Positions 1-9,237 of a DNA stretch of 64,000 nucleotides are shown one piece after another (within the stretch, counting starts at the first letter, position 1; the number at the start of each line of letters is the position of its first letter). Under the pieces are notes generated by a model. The model was given only the letters and a program-made list of their open reading frames with translations, was not told where the DNA came from and ran no database searches. Origin of the DNA: Aurantimonas coralicida (lineage in GTDB: Bacteria > Pseudomonadota > Alphaproteobacteria > Rhizobiales > Rhizobiaceae). The position numbers and the translations under genes are program-made. The stretch covers positions 1 to 64,000 of the forward strand of contig DRFF01000174.1 of assembly GCA_011050685.1 (NCBI GenBank), given 5' to 3'.

Positions 1-1
1 C

Positions 2-646
2 GCCCCGCCGGCGCGATGGGCGCACCGGCGTCTCGCCATTTCGGTGATCGCCCTCGTGATTTTACTGCTCGTTGCCGTGGCCACTTGGTTCGCACTGTCC
101 CGCACGTCATCAGACCCGACGGCTGTCGGGTCGGAGCAGGAAACCACCGGACGGCGTGTCCGTGTCGGATCTTCTGACGGAGTCGCGGCCGGGGCCTCTC
201 AAGAAAACTGGATTGAGGTTTTTGCCGGCGGTCAAATCGACCGCGTGTCGGCCGAAACCGGTGGCCGGGTAAAAGCGATCGACGGCGCCGGCGGACGCGC
301 CGCCGTCCAGATCGAGGGGCCGGCTGATACGGAGGAGGCCGAAATCTCGCTGCTGATCGGACCCGGTATCGTTGCGCGACTGGCCGGTCAGAAGGCGCGC
401 GGCGAACTGACCGTCGGCTCGCCGGACGATACGCCTCGCGAGTTCACCATCCGGTGCCTGTTCGCCGGCAAAACGGTTTGTGGCCGGCAGCGCTTTTCGA
501 CGACAATCGGGGAGGAAACCTTCGTGTTCGACATGGATGTGCCGGCAGGTGTCGACGGACCGGCGCAGCTTGCGATCGGTCCTGGCGTCGGCGGAAACGC
601 GCGCGACCTCAATGTTTACGGGTTTCGCCTTCGGCCGGTCGAATGA
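2..646 (+). CDS. membrane-anchored protein of unknown function, 5' end outside window
   Basis: I do not recognise this protein. The frame is open from base 2, and the first in-window start (GTG at 44) has no ribosome binding site. Upstream codons read as an Arg-rich stretch leading into a hydrophobic helix (ALVILLLVAVATWFAL), so the true start is probably upstream. The visible part is one N-terminal transmembrane or signal-anchor segment followed by about 170 residues with regular beta-strand character and two cysteines (IRC, TVC) that could form a disulfide. This suggests an extracytoplasmic beta-sandwich domain. It lies just upstream of phoR in the same direction, but nothing links it to phosphate. 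Confidence 0.6.
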   Translation, partial: APPARWAHRRLAISVIALVILLLVAVATWFALSRTSSDPTAVGSEQETTGRRVRVGSSDGVAAGASQENWIEVFAGGQIDRVSAETGGRVKAIDGAGGRAAVQIEGPADTEEAEISLLIGPGIVARLAGQKARGELTVGSPDDTPREFTIRCLFAGKTVCGRQRFSTTIGEETFVFDMDVPAGVDGPAQLAIGPGVGGNARDLNVYGFRLRPVE

Positions 647-771
647 TGGATCGGCGCAGCCGCCGCGGCGCGGCGACGCAATCCGCCACCTCGTCATGAA
701 AATCTGACGGGACCGTCGTAGGCTCGCTCCATGCTGTTTTCATTGCGATTCGCAAATTTCCCGGCAAAGGC

Positions 772-2079
772 ATGCCGATGGCTTTGACCGGACGACCGGA
801 GGATGAACTCAGCCCCGGCGCCACTGGCGCAACCAAGGCCGGCCGTGCCAGACGCACGAGCCTTGCCGCGGCCGTGGCGCTTGGCGCTCTCGCCTGGTGG
901 GTTCCCGAGGCCGCGGTCGGCGCGCTGTTCGTGTTCGTTCTGCTCATGCTCGTCATGCATTGGCCTGGTGGACGTGGAGCGGCCCGCGGGCGAGCCCCCG
1001 CCGCGGATGGAGGGCAGTCGATTTGGCCGGCGCGGGGCATGAAGGCAGTGGTCGAGGCGCTTCAGGAGCCAGGCTTTATCGTCGACCGAGCGATGCTGCT
1101 GCGCTACCGGAACCCGGCCTCGCTGGTCGCCTTCGGCAATATGGCGCTCGGGGACCCGATTTCGCTTCGCTTCCGCTCGCCGGAATTGCTGGGCACTATC
1201 GAGGGCGCCATCGCAAGCCTTCAGCCGGCCTATGCCATGCTTGAGGAGCGGCGGCCCGAGCGAACCTGGCAAGTCGAGATCGTGGCGATTCCGCCGCATC
1301 AGGGCGAGCGGCCGCATTTCTTCCTGATTCTGTTCCGCGACCGGACGGCGGAATTGCAGATCGAGCGTATGCGGACGGATTTCGTCGCCAATGCGAGCCA
1401 TGAGCTGCGCACACCGCTGGCGTCGCTGACCGGCTTCATCGAGACGCTGCAGGGACCCGCCCGCAACGACGCCGCCGCGCGCGAGCGCTTTCTGCAGATC
1501 ATGCGCGAGCAGGCCACGCGGATGTCGCGGCTGATCGACGATCTGTTGTCACTTTCCCGGATTGAGATGAAACGGCATGTGCCCATCGCGGCGACCGCCG
1601 ATCTGGTGGCGGTCTTGAACAAGGTCCGATCGCACTTGACCCCGCTCGCTGCGGAACTTGGTATGACGATCGATTTTTCCGTTCCCGAGGGCGCCTTTGT
1701 CGTTGCCGGCGACGAGGACGAACTGATCCAGGTGTTCTCGAACCTCGTCGAGAACGCCTGCAAATACGGTGAGAGTGGCAAGCGCGTTGAAATGGAGTTG
1801 TCCCGAACCAGCGAACGGGGCGAGCCGGTGATCAACGCTTCGGTTCGCGATTTCGGTCCCGGCATTCCCGCCGAGCACGTACCGCGGCTCACCGAGCGCT
1901 TCTACCGGGTGGATGTGGGCAGCTCGCGCGCCAAGCACGGCACCGGTCTCGGCCTGTCGATCGTCCGCAATATCCTCCTGCGCCATCGCAGTCGGCTTGT
2001 GATCGTCTCGCGTATCGGTGAGGGGTCGGTCTTCACGGCGCGCTTTCCCGATCCGAGGCGAACGTCAGTGAAATCTTAA
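772..2079 (+). CDS. phoR: PhoR, phosphate-regulon sensor histidine kinase
   Basis: Membrane histidine kinase that phosphorylates PhoB when phosphate is scarce; PstSCAB-PhoU keep it quiet when phosphate is plentiful. The 435-residue protein has a hydrophobic N-terminal membrane region (about residues 29-62), a PAS-like segment (about 90-190), a HisKA domain with the phospho-acceptor His210 in NASHELRTP, and a HATPase domain with N box (NLVENACKYG), G1 box (DFGPGIP) and G2 box (HGTGLGLSIV). The start is ATG 772 or ATG 778; an AAAGG at about 765-769 suits the second slightly better. It is followed by pstS, pstCAB, phoU and phoB, which settles the assignment to PhoR among similar kinases. Confidence 0.93.
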   Translation: MPMALTGRPEDELSPGATGATKAGRARRTSLAAAVALGALAWWVPEAAVGALFVFVLLMLVMHWPGGRGAARGRAPAADGGQSIWPARGMKAVVEALQEPGFIVDRAMLLRYRNPASLVAFGNMALGDPISLRFRSPELLGTIEGAIASLQPAYAMLEERRPERTWQVEIVAIPPHQGERPHFFLILFRDRTAELQIERMRTDFVANASHELRTPLASLTGFIETLQGPARNDAAARERFLQIMREQATRMSRLIDDLLSLSRIEMKRHVPIAATADLVAVLNKVRSHLTPLAAELGMTIDFSVPEGAFVVAGDEDELIQVFSNLVENACKYGESGKRVEMELSRTSERGEPVINASVRDFGPGIPAEHVPRLTERFYRVDVGSSRAKHGTGLGLSIVRNILLRHRSRLVIVSRIGEGSVFTARFPDPRRTSVKS

Positions 2080-2105
2080 AATACAATAATAATCAATGCG
2101 TTATG

Positions 2106-2134
2106 GTGTCATAAAACTGAGGTCAAGGTGTCAT
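2106..2134 (+). promoter_or_regulatory. Pho box (three heptamers) upstream of pstS
   Basis: Three heptamers spaced exactly 11 bp apart: GTGTCAT at 2106, CTGAGGT at 2117 and GTGTCAT at 2128. The first spacer is AAAA. The outer two match the PhoB half-site CTGTCAT at six of seven positions, and the middle one matches at four. The array lies about 107 bp before pstS, in the phoR-pstS gap, so PhoB should activate pstS and the genes after it independently of phoR. Confidence 0.8.
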
Positions 2135-2240
2135 ATAGAGTTCGTGCGGCGTCGATAGAGGTGACGGCGAACCGTAGCCGCCAAGCAGGGTGGCCCTCAA
2201 ACGCTCGGTTCTCAACGAAACTCCTTAAGGAGACCTTCCC

Positions 2241-3278
2241 ATGAACAACAAGCTCATCGCCGGCCTTGCGCTCGGCACCGCAATCGCTTTGACCGGCCAG
2301 GCCGGCGCGCAGAGCCGTGATCAGATCCAAATCGTCGGCTCTTCGACTGTTTTTCCCTACACCCAGGCCGTCGCGGAACAGTTCGCGAACCAGTCGGAGT
2401 TTTCCTCACCGGTTGTCGAATCCACCGGTACCGGCGGGGGCATGAAGATCTTCTGCGAAGGCGTTGGCGCTCAGACCCCTGACATCACCGGGGCGTCGCG
2501 TGCCATGAAGCCGTCCGAGTGGGAGTTGTGCCAGAAGAACGGCGTGACCGACATCACCGAGGTGTTGCTCGGCTATGACGCGCTTTCGCTCGCGTCGTCG
2601 CAGAACGGCCCGGATCTGTCCGTCACCAAAGAGCAGCTCTACAAGGCGCTTGCCGCCGAAGTGCCCGTCGACGGCGAGATCAAGGCCAATCCTTACAAGA
2701 GCTGGAACGAGATCGATGCTTCGCTGCCCGCAGAGCCGATCCTCGTCTACGGCCCGCCGCCGACGTCCGGCACCCGCGACGCCTGGGTCGAACTCGTCAT
2801 GGAAGAAGGCTGCGGCGAGCTTGCTGAAGTCGAAGCTCTCGATGACGACCGCAAGGCCGAAGTCTGCCAGCGCATGCGCACCGACGGCGCGTTCGTCGAA
2901 GCCGGCGAGAACGACAACCTCATCGTCCAGCGTCTGGAGTCCGATTCGAGCGCCTTCGGCATCTTCGGCTATTCCTTCCTGTACGAAAATCAGGACAAGC
3001 TGAAGGGGGCGGAGATCGGTGGCGTCACGCCGTCGGAGACGACCGTGGAATCGGGCGAGTATCCGGTATCCCGTCCGCTGTTCGTCTACATCAAGAATGC
3101 ACACCGTCAGGCGATTCCCGGCCTCAACGAGTTCGTCGCGGAATATGTCAGCGAAAACGCGATGGGACAGGATGGCTATCTGTTGGACCGTGGGCTCGTT
3201 CCCCTGAAGGATGAGAAACTGAAGGAAGTCGAGGACAAGGCTGTGAACGGCGTGTCGATGGAAGCGCCTCAGGGCTGA
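2241..3278 (+). CDS. pstS: PstS, periplasmic phosphate-binding protein
   Basis: High-affinity phosphate-binding component of the Pst ABC importer. The 345-residue precursor has a Sec signal peptide (hydrophobic core LIAGLALGTAIAL, predicted cleavage after AGA at about residue 23) and then the PBP-like fold. Segments that contribute to phosphate binding in the family are visible: GSSTVFPY near the N-terminus of the mature protein, GTGGGMK, and PPPTSGTRDAW in the second lobe. A strong AAGGAG at about 2227-2232 precedes the ATG. It has its own Pho box and is followed by a stem-loop before pstC, an arrangement that would allow more PstS than permease. Confidence 0.95.
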   Translation: MNNKLIAGLALGTAIALTGQAGAQSRDQIQIVGSSTVFPYTQAVAEQFANQSEFSSPVVESTGTGGGMKIFCEGVGAQTPDITGASRAMKPSEWELCQKNGVTDITEVLLGYDALSLASSQNGPDLSVTKEQLYKALAAEVPVDGEIKANPYKSWNEIDASLPAEPILVYGPPPTSGTRDAWVELVMEEGCGELAEVEALDDDRKAEVCQRMRTDGAFVEAGENDNLIVQRLESDSSAFGIFGYSFLYENQDKLKGAEIGGVTPSETTVESGEYPVSRPLFVYIKNAHRQAIPGLNEFVAEYVSENAMGQDGYLLDRGLVPLKDEKLKEVEDKAVNGVSMEAPQG

Positions 3279-3316
3279 CATCCGGCGTTCGCTAGCCTAC
3301 GCCTTGAAAAAATCCC

Positions 3317-3336
3317 GCCGGCCTTTCCGGGTCGGC
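3317..3336 (+). other. stem-loop between pstS and pstC
   Basis: GCCGGCC at 3317-3323 pairs with GGGTCGGC at 3329-3336 (one G-U pair) around a TTTCC loop. There is no following U-run, so it is more likely an mRNA-stabilising or partially attenuating hairpin than a full terminator. Such hairpins after binding-protein genes commonly set a high ratio of binding protein to permease; this role is inferred. Confidence 0.35.
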
Positions 3337-3359
3337 AGGGACCCAACGGAGCCCTGGCC

Positions 3360-4742
3360 GTGCCGCTGAGCATCATCTTCGCCATTCCGGTGCTATTGAG
3401 CATCGCCGGCTTCATTCTGGCCAGCCGCAAGGCGCGCCGTTCGGGCGCGGCCAGCGAAGCGCGGCTCCACTCGCTTCCCAAATATCACGGATATCTGGCG
3501 GTGCTGCTGGTGTTGGTGCCGGGTCTCGCGCTGATCGTCGCCTGGCTGTTGCTCGAGCCGGCCGTGCTCAATGCCTATATCCGCACGCTGCTGCCGTCGT
3601 CCGCGACGGAAGGCCTTAGCCCCTCCAGGCTCAGCCTCATTGTCGGCGAGGTCCGGCAGGCCGCGGTGGGTATTACCTTTGGCGAGCCGAGTGCTGCAGT
3701 TCTGGCCGCCGCGGAACGCTTCAAGAGTGTGGCCATCCTGTCGCGGTGGATTTTGGCGGGGCTCCTCCTGCTCATCGGTGTCGGCGCCATTGCCTGGGTG
3801 CTGGCGCGGGTCCGGGTGCGGTTCCAGGCGCGCAACAACGCCGAGCGGATCCTGAAATGGCTGCTGATCGGTTGCGCCACCGTGTCGATTCTGGCGACGG
3901 CGGGAATTTTCTTCTCACTGGTGTTCGAGGGGTTCCGGTTCTTCGCGGTGGTCTCGCCGATCGAGTTCTTTTTCGGCACGAAATGGGACCCCCAGATCGC
4001 CATTCGTGCCGATCAGGTTGGCAGCACCGGTGCATTCGGCGCCGTGCCGATCTTCGTGGGAACCTTCGTCATCGCCACGACCGCGATGATCGTCGCTCTG
4101 CCCGTCGGGCTGTTCGCGGCGATCTACATGTCCGAATTCGCGCCGAGGGCGGTTCGCGGCCTGGTCAAGCCGCTCATCGAGGTCTTGGCCGGAATCCCGA
4201 CCATCGTCTACGGCTTCTTCGCGGTCCTGGTCGTGTCTCCGGCGATCCGAGGGGCCGGCGAGGTAGTCGGCGTCTCCGTCTCGCCTACAGCGGCGATCGT
4301 TCCCGGCCTGGTGATGGGCGTGATGCTGATTCCGTTCATCTCATCGCTCTCCGACGATGCGTTGAATTCGGTGCCGCAGTCGCTGCGGGACGGGTCGTTC
4401 GGCCTCGGCGCGAACAAGGCCGAAACCGTGATGCGCGTCGTGCTGCCGGCGGCCCTTCCGGGCATCGTCGGCGGTGTTCTCCTGGCATCGAGCCGGGCAA
4501 TCGGCGAGACGATGATCGTGGTGATGGCCGCGGGCCTGACCGCCAATCTGACGGCCAACCCGCTGGAAGGCGTAACGACGGTGACTGTTCAGATCGTCTC
4601 GCTGCTCACCGGCGACACGGAATTCGACAGCCCCAAGACACTCGCCGCGTTCGGGCTCGGTCTGACGCTGTTCATCGCGACGCTCGGCCTGAATCTCATC
4701 GCGCTGCAGGTCGTCAAGCACTTCCGGGAACAATATGACTGA
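3360..4742 (+). CDS. pstC: PstC, phosphate ABC transporter permease
   Basis: Inner-membrane permease subunit of the Pst importer. It has 460 residues, longer than the roughly 320 of E. coli PstC, because of an N-terminal extension with three hydrophobic segments (about residues 2-20, 40-62 and 125-150) and a periplasmic insert. The C-terminal half is the standard permease domain, with an EAA-type loop around SSRAIGETMIVVMA that contacts PstB. The start is GTG 3360, preceded by GGAG at about 3349. It ends 8 bp inside pstA, so translation is probably coupled. Confidence 0.92.
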   Translation: MPLSIIFAIPVLLSIAGFILASRKARRSGAASEARLHSLPKYHGYLAVLLVLVPGLALIVAWLLLEPAVLNAYIRTLLPSSATEGLSPSRLSLIVGEVRQAAVGITFGEPSAAVLAAAERFKSVAILSRWILAGLLLLIGVGAIAWVLARVRVRFQARNNAERILKWLLIGCATVSILATAGIFFSLVFEGFRFFAVVSPIEFFFGTKWDPQIAIRADQVGSTGAFGAVPIFVGTFVIATTAMIVALPVGLFAAIYMSEFAPRAVRGLVKPLIEVLAGIPTIVYGFFAVLVVSPAIRGAGEVVGVSVSPTAAIVPGLVMGVMLIPFISSLSDDALNSVPQSLRDGSFGLGANKAETVMRVVLPAALPGIVGGVLLASSRAIGETMIVVMAAGLTANLTANPLEGVTTVTVQIVSLLTGDTEFDSPKTLAAFGLGLTLFIATLGLNLIALQVVKHFREQYD

Positions 4743-6015
4743 GATCGTGTCTTCCGGCGGCGAGACCTCCCGCACGCAGCAATTGGTTCGGTCGAGCCTG
4801 AAACGGCGCAAGGCCGCGCAGACGCGTCTCAAGCTGTACGGGATCGTGGCGATCCTGTTCGCCCTCGCGATGCTCGCGATCCTGGTCGGGTCGGTCGTCA
4901 GCTCGTCCATGGGCGCCTGGACGCAGACCCAGGTCCGCATCGAAATACCGCCCTTTTCCAGCGTCGAGGAGGCGGCGGCAAAAAGCCCCCGCTCGGCTGC
5001 CAACGAAGCGATTCTGTCGCTCTTTCCGGCGACCGAGGGTCGCAAGGAGCGCCGCGAGATCACCTCGATCCTCAGCGACGGCGCGCAATACGACGTCGAG
5101 GATGCGATCGCCGCGGCCGGCGCCGCCGTTATCGAGGGGCTCGATGTGTGGGTGCCTGTGTCCGACCCTTACGAGCAGCTCTATGAGGGCGTGATAGATC
5201 CCACCGTCGACGCCAGCCGGCGTCCGCTGAGCGACCGGCAGATCGAGGTGTATCAGGCGCTCGATCAGGCCGGGCGCATCCGCTCCAAATTCGACTGGGG
5301 TCTGTTCACCAATGCCGACAGCCGCTTTCCGGAGTTGGCCGGCCTCAAGGGCGCAATCATCGGCTCGTTCTTCCTGCTGCTCGTCTGCCTGGTGGTGGCC
5401 GTGCCGCTTGGCGTCGGCGCCGCGGTCTATCTGGAGGAACATGCCAAGAAAAACCGCCTGACGGATTTCATCGAGATCAACATCAACAATCTTGCCGCGG
5501 TGCCGTCCATCGTTTTCGGCCTCCTGGGCCTTGCGCTGTTCCTGGGCTTTTTCGGATTGCCCCGTTCCGCGCCGCTCGTCGGCGGGCTCGTGCTGGCGCT
5601 GATGACGCTTCCGACCATCATCATCACGACGCGCAGCGCGCTCAAGGGCGTGCCGCCGTCGATTCGGGAAGCGGCGAGGGGCGTTGGCGCGTCCGAGATG
5701 CAGGTGATCGGCCATCACGTTCTGCCCGTGGCCTTGCCCGGCATCCTGACCGGCACGATCATCGGCCTGGCCCAGGCACTCGGCGAAACCGCACCCTTGC
5801 TGCTGATCGGCATGAACGCGTTCATCACGTCGGCGCCATCCAGCATCGTGGACGCGTCCACCGCGCTCCCGACCCAGATCTTCATCTGGTTCGACAGTCC
5901 CGAGCGCGGCTTCGTCGCGCGCACCAGCGCCGCGATCGTCGTGCTCTTGATGTTCCTCACCGTGATGAATCTCACCGCGGTTCTTCTGCGCCGCCGTTTC
6001 GAGAGGCGCTGGTGA
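4735..6015 (+). CDS. pstA: PstA, phosphate ABC transporter permease
   Basis: Second permease subunit of the Pst importer. At 426 residues it is the long form common in alphaproteobacteria: a cytoplasmic basic N-terminus, one membrane helix (about 40-60), a periplasmic insert of roughly 130 residues, then the permease domain, with its EAA-type loop in [14 protein letters not shown]. The ATG overlaps the end of pstC by 8 bp and the stop overlaps the upstream GTG candidate of pstB, so pstCAB is a tightly coupled operon. Confidence 0.93.
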   Translation: MTEIVSSGGETSRTQQLVRSSLKRRKAAQTRLKLYGIVAILFALAMLAILVGSVVSSSMGAWTQTQVRIEIPPFSSVEEAAAKSPRSAANEAILSLFPATEGRKERREITSILSDGAQYDVEDAIAAAGAAVIEGLDVWVPVSDPYEQLYEGVIDPTVDASRRPLSDRQIEVYQALDQAGRIRSKFDWGLFTNADSRFPELAGLKGAIIGSFFLLLVCLVVAVPLGVGAAVYLEEHAKKNRLTDFIEININNLAAVPSIVFGLLGLALFLGFFGLPRSAPLVGGLVLALMTLPTIIITTRSALKGVPPSIREAARGVGASEMQVIGHHVLPVALPGILTGTIIGLAQALGETAPLLLIGMNAFITSAPSSIVDASTALPTQIFIWFDSPERGFVARTSAAIVVLLMFLTVMNLTAVLLRRRFERRW

Positions 6016-6848
6016 TCTTGCGACAGGAATCCGCCATGATGGACGATATGCAAACGACGTCAGCGAAGGGAGCGGCGGTGCGACCGAACCGTCCGATCAA
6101 GATGCGGGGCGAAAAGGTGTCGGTCTATTACGGCCAGAAACAGGCCCTGTTCGACGTCGATCTCGACATCGAGGAGCGTCAGGTCACCGCCCTGATCGGC
6201 CCGTCCGGCTGTGGAAAATCGACCTTCCTGCGCTGTCTCAACCGGATGAACGATCCGATCGACATCGCCAGGGTCGAAGGCCATATCACGCTCGACGGCC
6301 GGGATATTTACGATCCCGACATCGACGTGGTGGAACTACGCGCCAGGGTCGGCATGGTCTTCCAGAAGCCCAATCCGTTCCCCAAGTCGATCTTCGACAA
6401 CGTCTCCTACGGACCGCGTATCCACGGTCTGGCGACGTCGAAGACGGAGATGGAAGAGATCGTGGTGACCAGCCTTCGCAAGGCTGGCCTGTTCGAGGAG
6501 GTCAAGGACCGTCTCGATGAACCGGGGACCGGTTTGTCCGGCGGTCAGCAGCAGCGCCTGTGCATCGCTCGCGCCATCGCCGTCTCGCCCGAGGTGATCC
6601 TGATGGACGAGCCGTGTTCGGCCCTCGATCCGATCGCGACCGCCAAGATCGAGGAACTGATCGACGAATTGAAGCAGAACTACACGATCGTGATCGTTAC
6701 CCACTCGATGCAGCAGGCGGCGCGGGTGTCGCAGCGCACCGCGATGTTCCATCTGGGCCGCGTCGTCGAGGTCGGGGCGACGGAGAAAATGTTCTCCAAC
6801 CCCGACGACAAGCGCACCCAAGACTACATCACCGGGCGCTTCGGCTGA
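6012..6848 (+). CDS. pstB: PstB, phosphate ABC transporter ATPase
   Basis: ATPase subunit that powers phosphate uptake. Visible motifs are Walker [11 protein letters not shown]-loop region [10 protein letters not shown], signature LSGGQQQRL, Walker [13 protein letters not shown] and the switch His in VTHSMQQA. The family is about 250-270 residues. GTG 6012 overlaps the pstA stop (GTGA). ATG 6036, with ACAGGA about 7 bases upstream, is an equally good start and would give 270 residues. In the family PstB also transmits the phosphate signal through PhoU to PhoR. Confidence 0.95.
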   Translation: MILRQESAMMDDMQTTSAKGAAVRPNRPIKMRGEKVSVYYGQKQALFDVDLDIEERQVTALIGPSGCGKSTFLRCLNRMNDPIDIARVEGHITLDGRDIYDPDIDVVELRARVGMVFQKPNPFPKSIFDNVSYGPRIHGLATSKTEMEEIVVTSLRKAGLFEEVKDRLDEPGTGLSGGQQQRLCIARAIAVSPEVILMDEPCSALDPIATAKIEELIDELKQNYTIVIVTHSMQQAARVSQRTAMFHLGRVVEVGATEKMFSNPDDKRTQDYITGRFG

Positions 6849-6874
6849 ACGAAAACTACGAGGAAAGCGGGCAG

Positions 6875-7612
6875 ATGACCGAGCATACCGTCACGTCCTA
6901 CGAGGACGAACTCAAATTTATCGTGCGCCGGATTTCGGAGATGGGCGGCCAGGCCGAGCGCATGGTCGAGCAGTCCGTCGCGGCCTTGATGCGCAGTGAC
7001 TGGGATCTGGCACAGTCGGTCGTCGCCGACGACGCACTCCTCGACGCGGCGCAACGCGATCTGGACGAGCGGGCGATCCGCACCATCGCCAAGCGCCAGC
7101 CGATGGCCGTCGATCTGCGCGAGATCGTCGGCGCCATCCGCATTTCCAACGATCTGGAGCGGATCGGCGATCTGGCCAAGAATATCGCCAAGCGTGTGAT
7201 CGCCGTGCACGATCATTCCCAGCCGGTGCAGCTCGTGCGGGGCATCGAGCATTTGTCGGAGCTGGCGCTGGTGCAGCTGAAGGAAGTGCTCGACGCCTAC
7301 GGCGAACACGATCACCTTCGGGCGATGGCGGTTCGCGACAATGACGAGCAGATAGACGCGATGTACACCTCGATCTTTCGTGAGCTGCTGACCTACATGA
7401 TGGAAGATCCGCGCAACATCACCGCCTGCACGCATCTGCTGTTCAGCGCCAAGAATATCGAGCGCATCGGCGACCACGCAACCAACATCGCCGAGACAAT
7501 CTATTATATCCAGACCGGCGAACAAATGGAGGCGGAGCGGCCGAAAGGCGACAGCACTCCGTCCTTGGTGCAGCAGGGGTCCAACCTGCCGCCCGCCGGT
7601 CCCGAAGGGTAA
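6875..7612 (+). CDS. phoU: PhoU, phosphate signalling adaptor
   Basis: Negative regulator that links the Pst transporter to PhoR and damps phosphate uptake. The 245-residue product has the two tandem three-helix PhoU repeats, with the acidic metal-binding motifs recognisable around ISNDLERIGDLAKNIA in the first repeat and FSAKNIERIGDHATNIA in the second. The ATG at 6875 is preceded by AGGAAAG at 6861-6867. The frame stays open upstream into pstB, but that stretch is merely the alternative frame of pstB. It is followed 6 bases later by phoB. Confidence 0.94.
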   Translation: MTEHTVTSYEDELKFIVRRISEMGGQAERMVEQSVAALMRSDWDLAQSVVADDALLDAAQRDLDERAIRTIAKRQPMAVDLREIVGAIRISNDLERIGDLAKNIAKRVIAVHDHSQPVQLVRGIEHLSELALVQLKEVLDAYGEHDHLRAMAVRDNDEQIDAMYTSIFRELLTYMMEDPRNITACTHLLFSAKNIERIGDHATNIAETIYYIQTGEQMEAERPKGDSTPSLVQQGSNLPPAGPEG

Positions 7613-7618
7613 ACGGAC

Positions 7619-8359
7619 ATGGCCACTCGCATCGCCGTGGTGGAGGACGAGGACGCGCTCGGCGTCCTGCTTCGCTACAATCTCGAAGCCGAAGGCTACC
7701 AGGTCGACGTCATCACCCGTGGCGACGAGGCGGACCTGCGCCTCAAGGAAGAGTTGCCCGACCTCCTGATCCTGGATTGGATGCTGCCGGGTCTGTCCGG
7801 AGTCGAACTTTGCCGCAGACTTCGTCAGCGCGGCGAGAGCGAGACACTGCCGATCATCATGCTGACCGCCCGGGGCGAGGAAAGCGAACGCGTGCGCGGC
7901 CTGTCGGTCGGCGCCGACGATTACGTGGTCAAACCGTTCTCGACGCCGGAACTGATCGCAAGGGTCCGGGCAATGCTGCGGCGGGCAAAGCCCGAGAAAA
8001 TCTCCAAGCTTTTGACCGCCGGCGATATCGACCTCGATCGGGAGAACCACCGGGTTCACCGGGCCGGCCGCGAGGTCAGGCTCGGTCCGACCGAGTTCAA
8101 GCTGATGGAGTTCTTCATGCAGTCGCCAGGGCGGGTGTTCTCCCGCGAGCAACTGCTCGATGGCGTCTGGGGCAGGGATATCTATGTGGATGAGCGCACC
8201 GTGGATGTCCATGTCGGACGCCTGCGCAAGGCAATCAATCGTGGCCGCGAGCGAGACCCGATTCGGACCGTTCGCGGTGCCGGCTACGCCCTCGACGAGC
8301 AATTCTCCGCCACCGCCAGACCGTCGGCGCCAAGGGCGATGGAGCGCGCGCGGCCATAG
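7619..8359 (+). CDS. phoB: PhoB, phosphate-regulon response regulator
   Basis: OmpR-type response regulator that binds Pho boxes once phosphorylated by PhoR. The receiver has the acidic pair E9/D10, phospho-acceptor D53 (LILDWMLPG) and the conserved Lys in YVVKPF. The C-terminal winged helix ends in the typical RTVRGAGYALDE segment. At 246 residues it carries about 15 residues beyond the usual end, a Pro/Ala/Arg-rich tail. A strong terminator lies 56 bases downstream, so this closes the phoR-pst-phoU-phoB unit. Confidence 0.94.
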   Translation: MATRIAVVEDEDALGVLLRYNLEAEGYQVDVITRGDEADLRLKEELPDLLILDWMLPGLSGVELCRRLRQRGESETLPIIMLTARGEESERVRGLSVGADDYVVKPFSTPELIARVRAMLRRAKPEKISKLLTAGDIDLDRENHRVHRAGREVRLGPTEFKLMEFFMQSPGRVFSREQLLDGVWGRDIYVDERTVDVHVGRLRKAINRGRERDPIRTVRGAGYALDEQFSATARPSAPRAMERARP

Positions 8360-8414
8360 AGAAACGACCTTCCGCGGGCCGCCATTGCGTGACGCCGGGA
8401 CTGTTCAATACGAA

Positions 8415-8442
8415 GAGACCGCCGAATGGCGGTCTCGATTTC
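8415..8442 (+). terminator. rho-independent terminator after phoB
   Basis: A perfect 9-bp stem (GAGACCGCC at 8415-8423 with GGCGGTCTC at 8428-8436) closed by GAAT and followed by GATTT. It lies between the convergent ends of phoB and gcrA and may serve both. Confidence 0.75.
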
Positions 8443-8474
8443 CCGTAAAGTGAATGGTTGGAGAAGCGCGCCTG

Positions 8475-9026
8475 TCAGCGCGCTCGGCGCCGTTCGGATG
8501 CCGGCTGGAAGGCCAATGACGCGTGGTATTCGCAATAGGGTGACGACTCGTTCGAGCCGTTGCCGCAAAAGTGGAAACCCGGCTTCAGCGGATCGCCCAC
8601 TGGCCATTTGCAGGTGCTCTCGGTTAGCTGCACGAGGCTGAGCTTACGCGCGATCGGGACCACTTCGCCGGACTGACGTTGGGGTTCGGCGATCACTTCC
8701 GTCTCCTCCTCGGGATCCATCTTCAAAGCCGTCGCACCGTGGGTGCGGGGCATCGAGCGCGCCGAAACCGATTGCGCTGGCATAAAACGTGCCGGCTGCA
8801 CCATTTCGACGGCCTCGACTTCCTTCAAGTGGGGCGACGCCTGCCGTTCCGCAACCGGAGCGGCGACATTGGGAGACTTCGCGCGCGATTCCAGCTTCAG
8901 CCGATGGACCTTTCCGATCACCGCATTGCGGCTGACACCGCCCAGCTTCTCGGCAATCTGGCTGGCACTGAGGCCCTCCGTCCAAAGCTGCTTCAGCAAC
9001 TCCACGCGTTCGTCGGTCCAGCCCAT
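8475..9026 (-). CDS. gcrA: GcrA, cell-cycle transcriptional regulator
   Basis: GcrA binds sigma-70 RNA polymerase and activates promoters carrying CcrM-methylated GANTC sites; with CtrA and DnaA it runs the alphaproteobacterial cell cycle. The N-terminal DNA-binding domain (residues 1-46: MGWTDERVELLKQLW, then SRNAVIGKVHRLKL) is diagnostic. The middle is a variable linker of about 80 residues. The conserved C-terminal sigma-70-binding region has the family Trp/Cys pattern CKWPVGDP, FHFCG and PYCEYH. The 183-residue length is normal, and AAGGAG precedes the ATG. Its upstream region is rich in GANTC and has a CtrA box. Confidence 0.95.
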   Translation of the reverse strand: MGWTDERVELLKQLWTEGLSASQIAEKLGGVSRNAVIGKVHRLKLESRAKSPNVAAPVAERQASPHLKEVEAVEMVQPARFMPAQSVSARSMPRTHGATALKMDPEEETEVIAEPQRQSGEVVPIARKLSLVQLTESTCKWPVGDPLKPGFHFCGNGSNESSPYCEYHASLAFQPASERRRAR

Positions 9027-9061
9027 GACAAGCTCCTTACAGCAAAAATATGCGGCGGGCG

Positions 9062-9208
9062 GAATCCTTCACCCCGCACAAACGGTGTGCGAGGTGACGC
9101 ACTACATTTATTGAGGAACTAGGTCCGCCGCACGAAATCTAGTATCTTGAATTCAATTTAGCCCATCGCTGGACTCTGTGACAAGAGTCCAGCGTGTCAC
9201 AGGCGAAT
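9062..9208. promoter_or_regulatory. GANTC cluster and inverted repeat upstream of gcrA
   Basis: Four CcrM-type GANTC sites fall in about 150 bp: GAATC 9062-9066, GACTC 9172-9176, GAGTC 9185-9189 and GAATC 9204-9208. The middle two lie in the arms of a perfect 8-bp inverted repeat (CTGGACTC 9169-9176, GAGTCCAG 9185-9192). Methylated GANTC is the known recognition context of GcrA, so autoregulation is possible. The repeat could also end transcription of the DUF5996 gene, though no U-run follows on that strand. Confidence 0.5.
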
Positions 9209-9237
9209 CGATTTGTCGTTTTCCCCAGACTTGTGGG

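Noticed and set aside
692-711. Possible Pho box upstream of phoR (CGTCAT then CTGAC)
   Set aside because: The half-sites do not keep the 11-bp spacing and match poorly, so direct PhoB control of phoR is not supported here.
4714-5718. A 334-codon minus-strand frame opposite pstA
   Set aside because: Same reason: low-complexity Arg/Asp/Gln composition and complete overlap with pstA.
6560-6874. N-terminal extension of phoU into pstB
   Set aside because: The extra 105 codons are the shifted frame of pstB; AGGAAAG directly before ATG 6875 and PhoU family length fix the true start.
6824-8302. A 492-codon open frame on the minus strand opposite phoU and phoB
   Set aside because: GC-rich DNA leaves the antisense frame free of stops. 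It has no family resemblance, an Arg/His/Asp-rich composition typical of shadow frames, and lies entirely over two certain genes.
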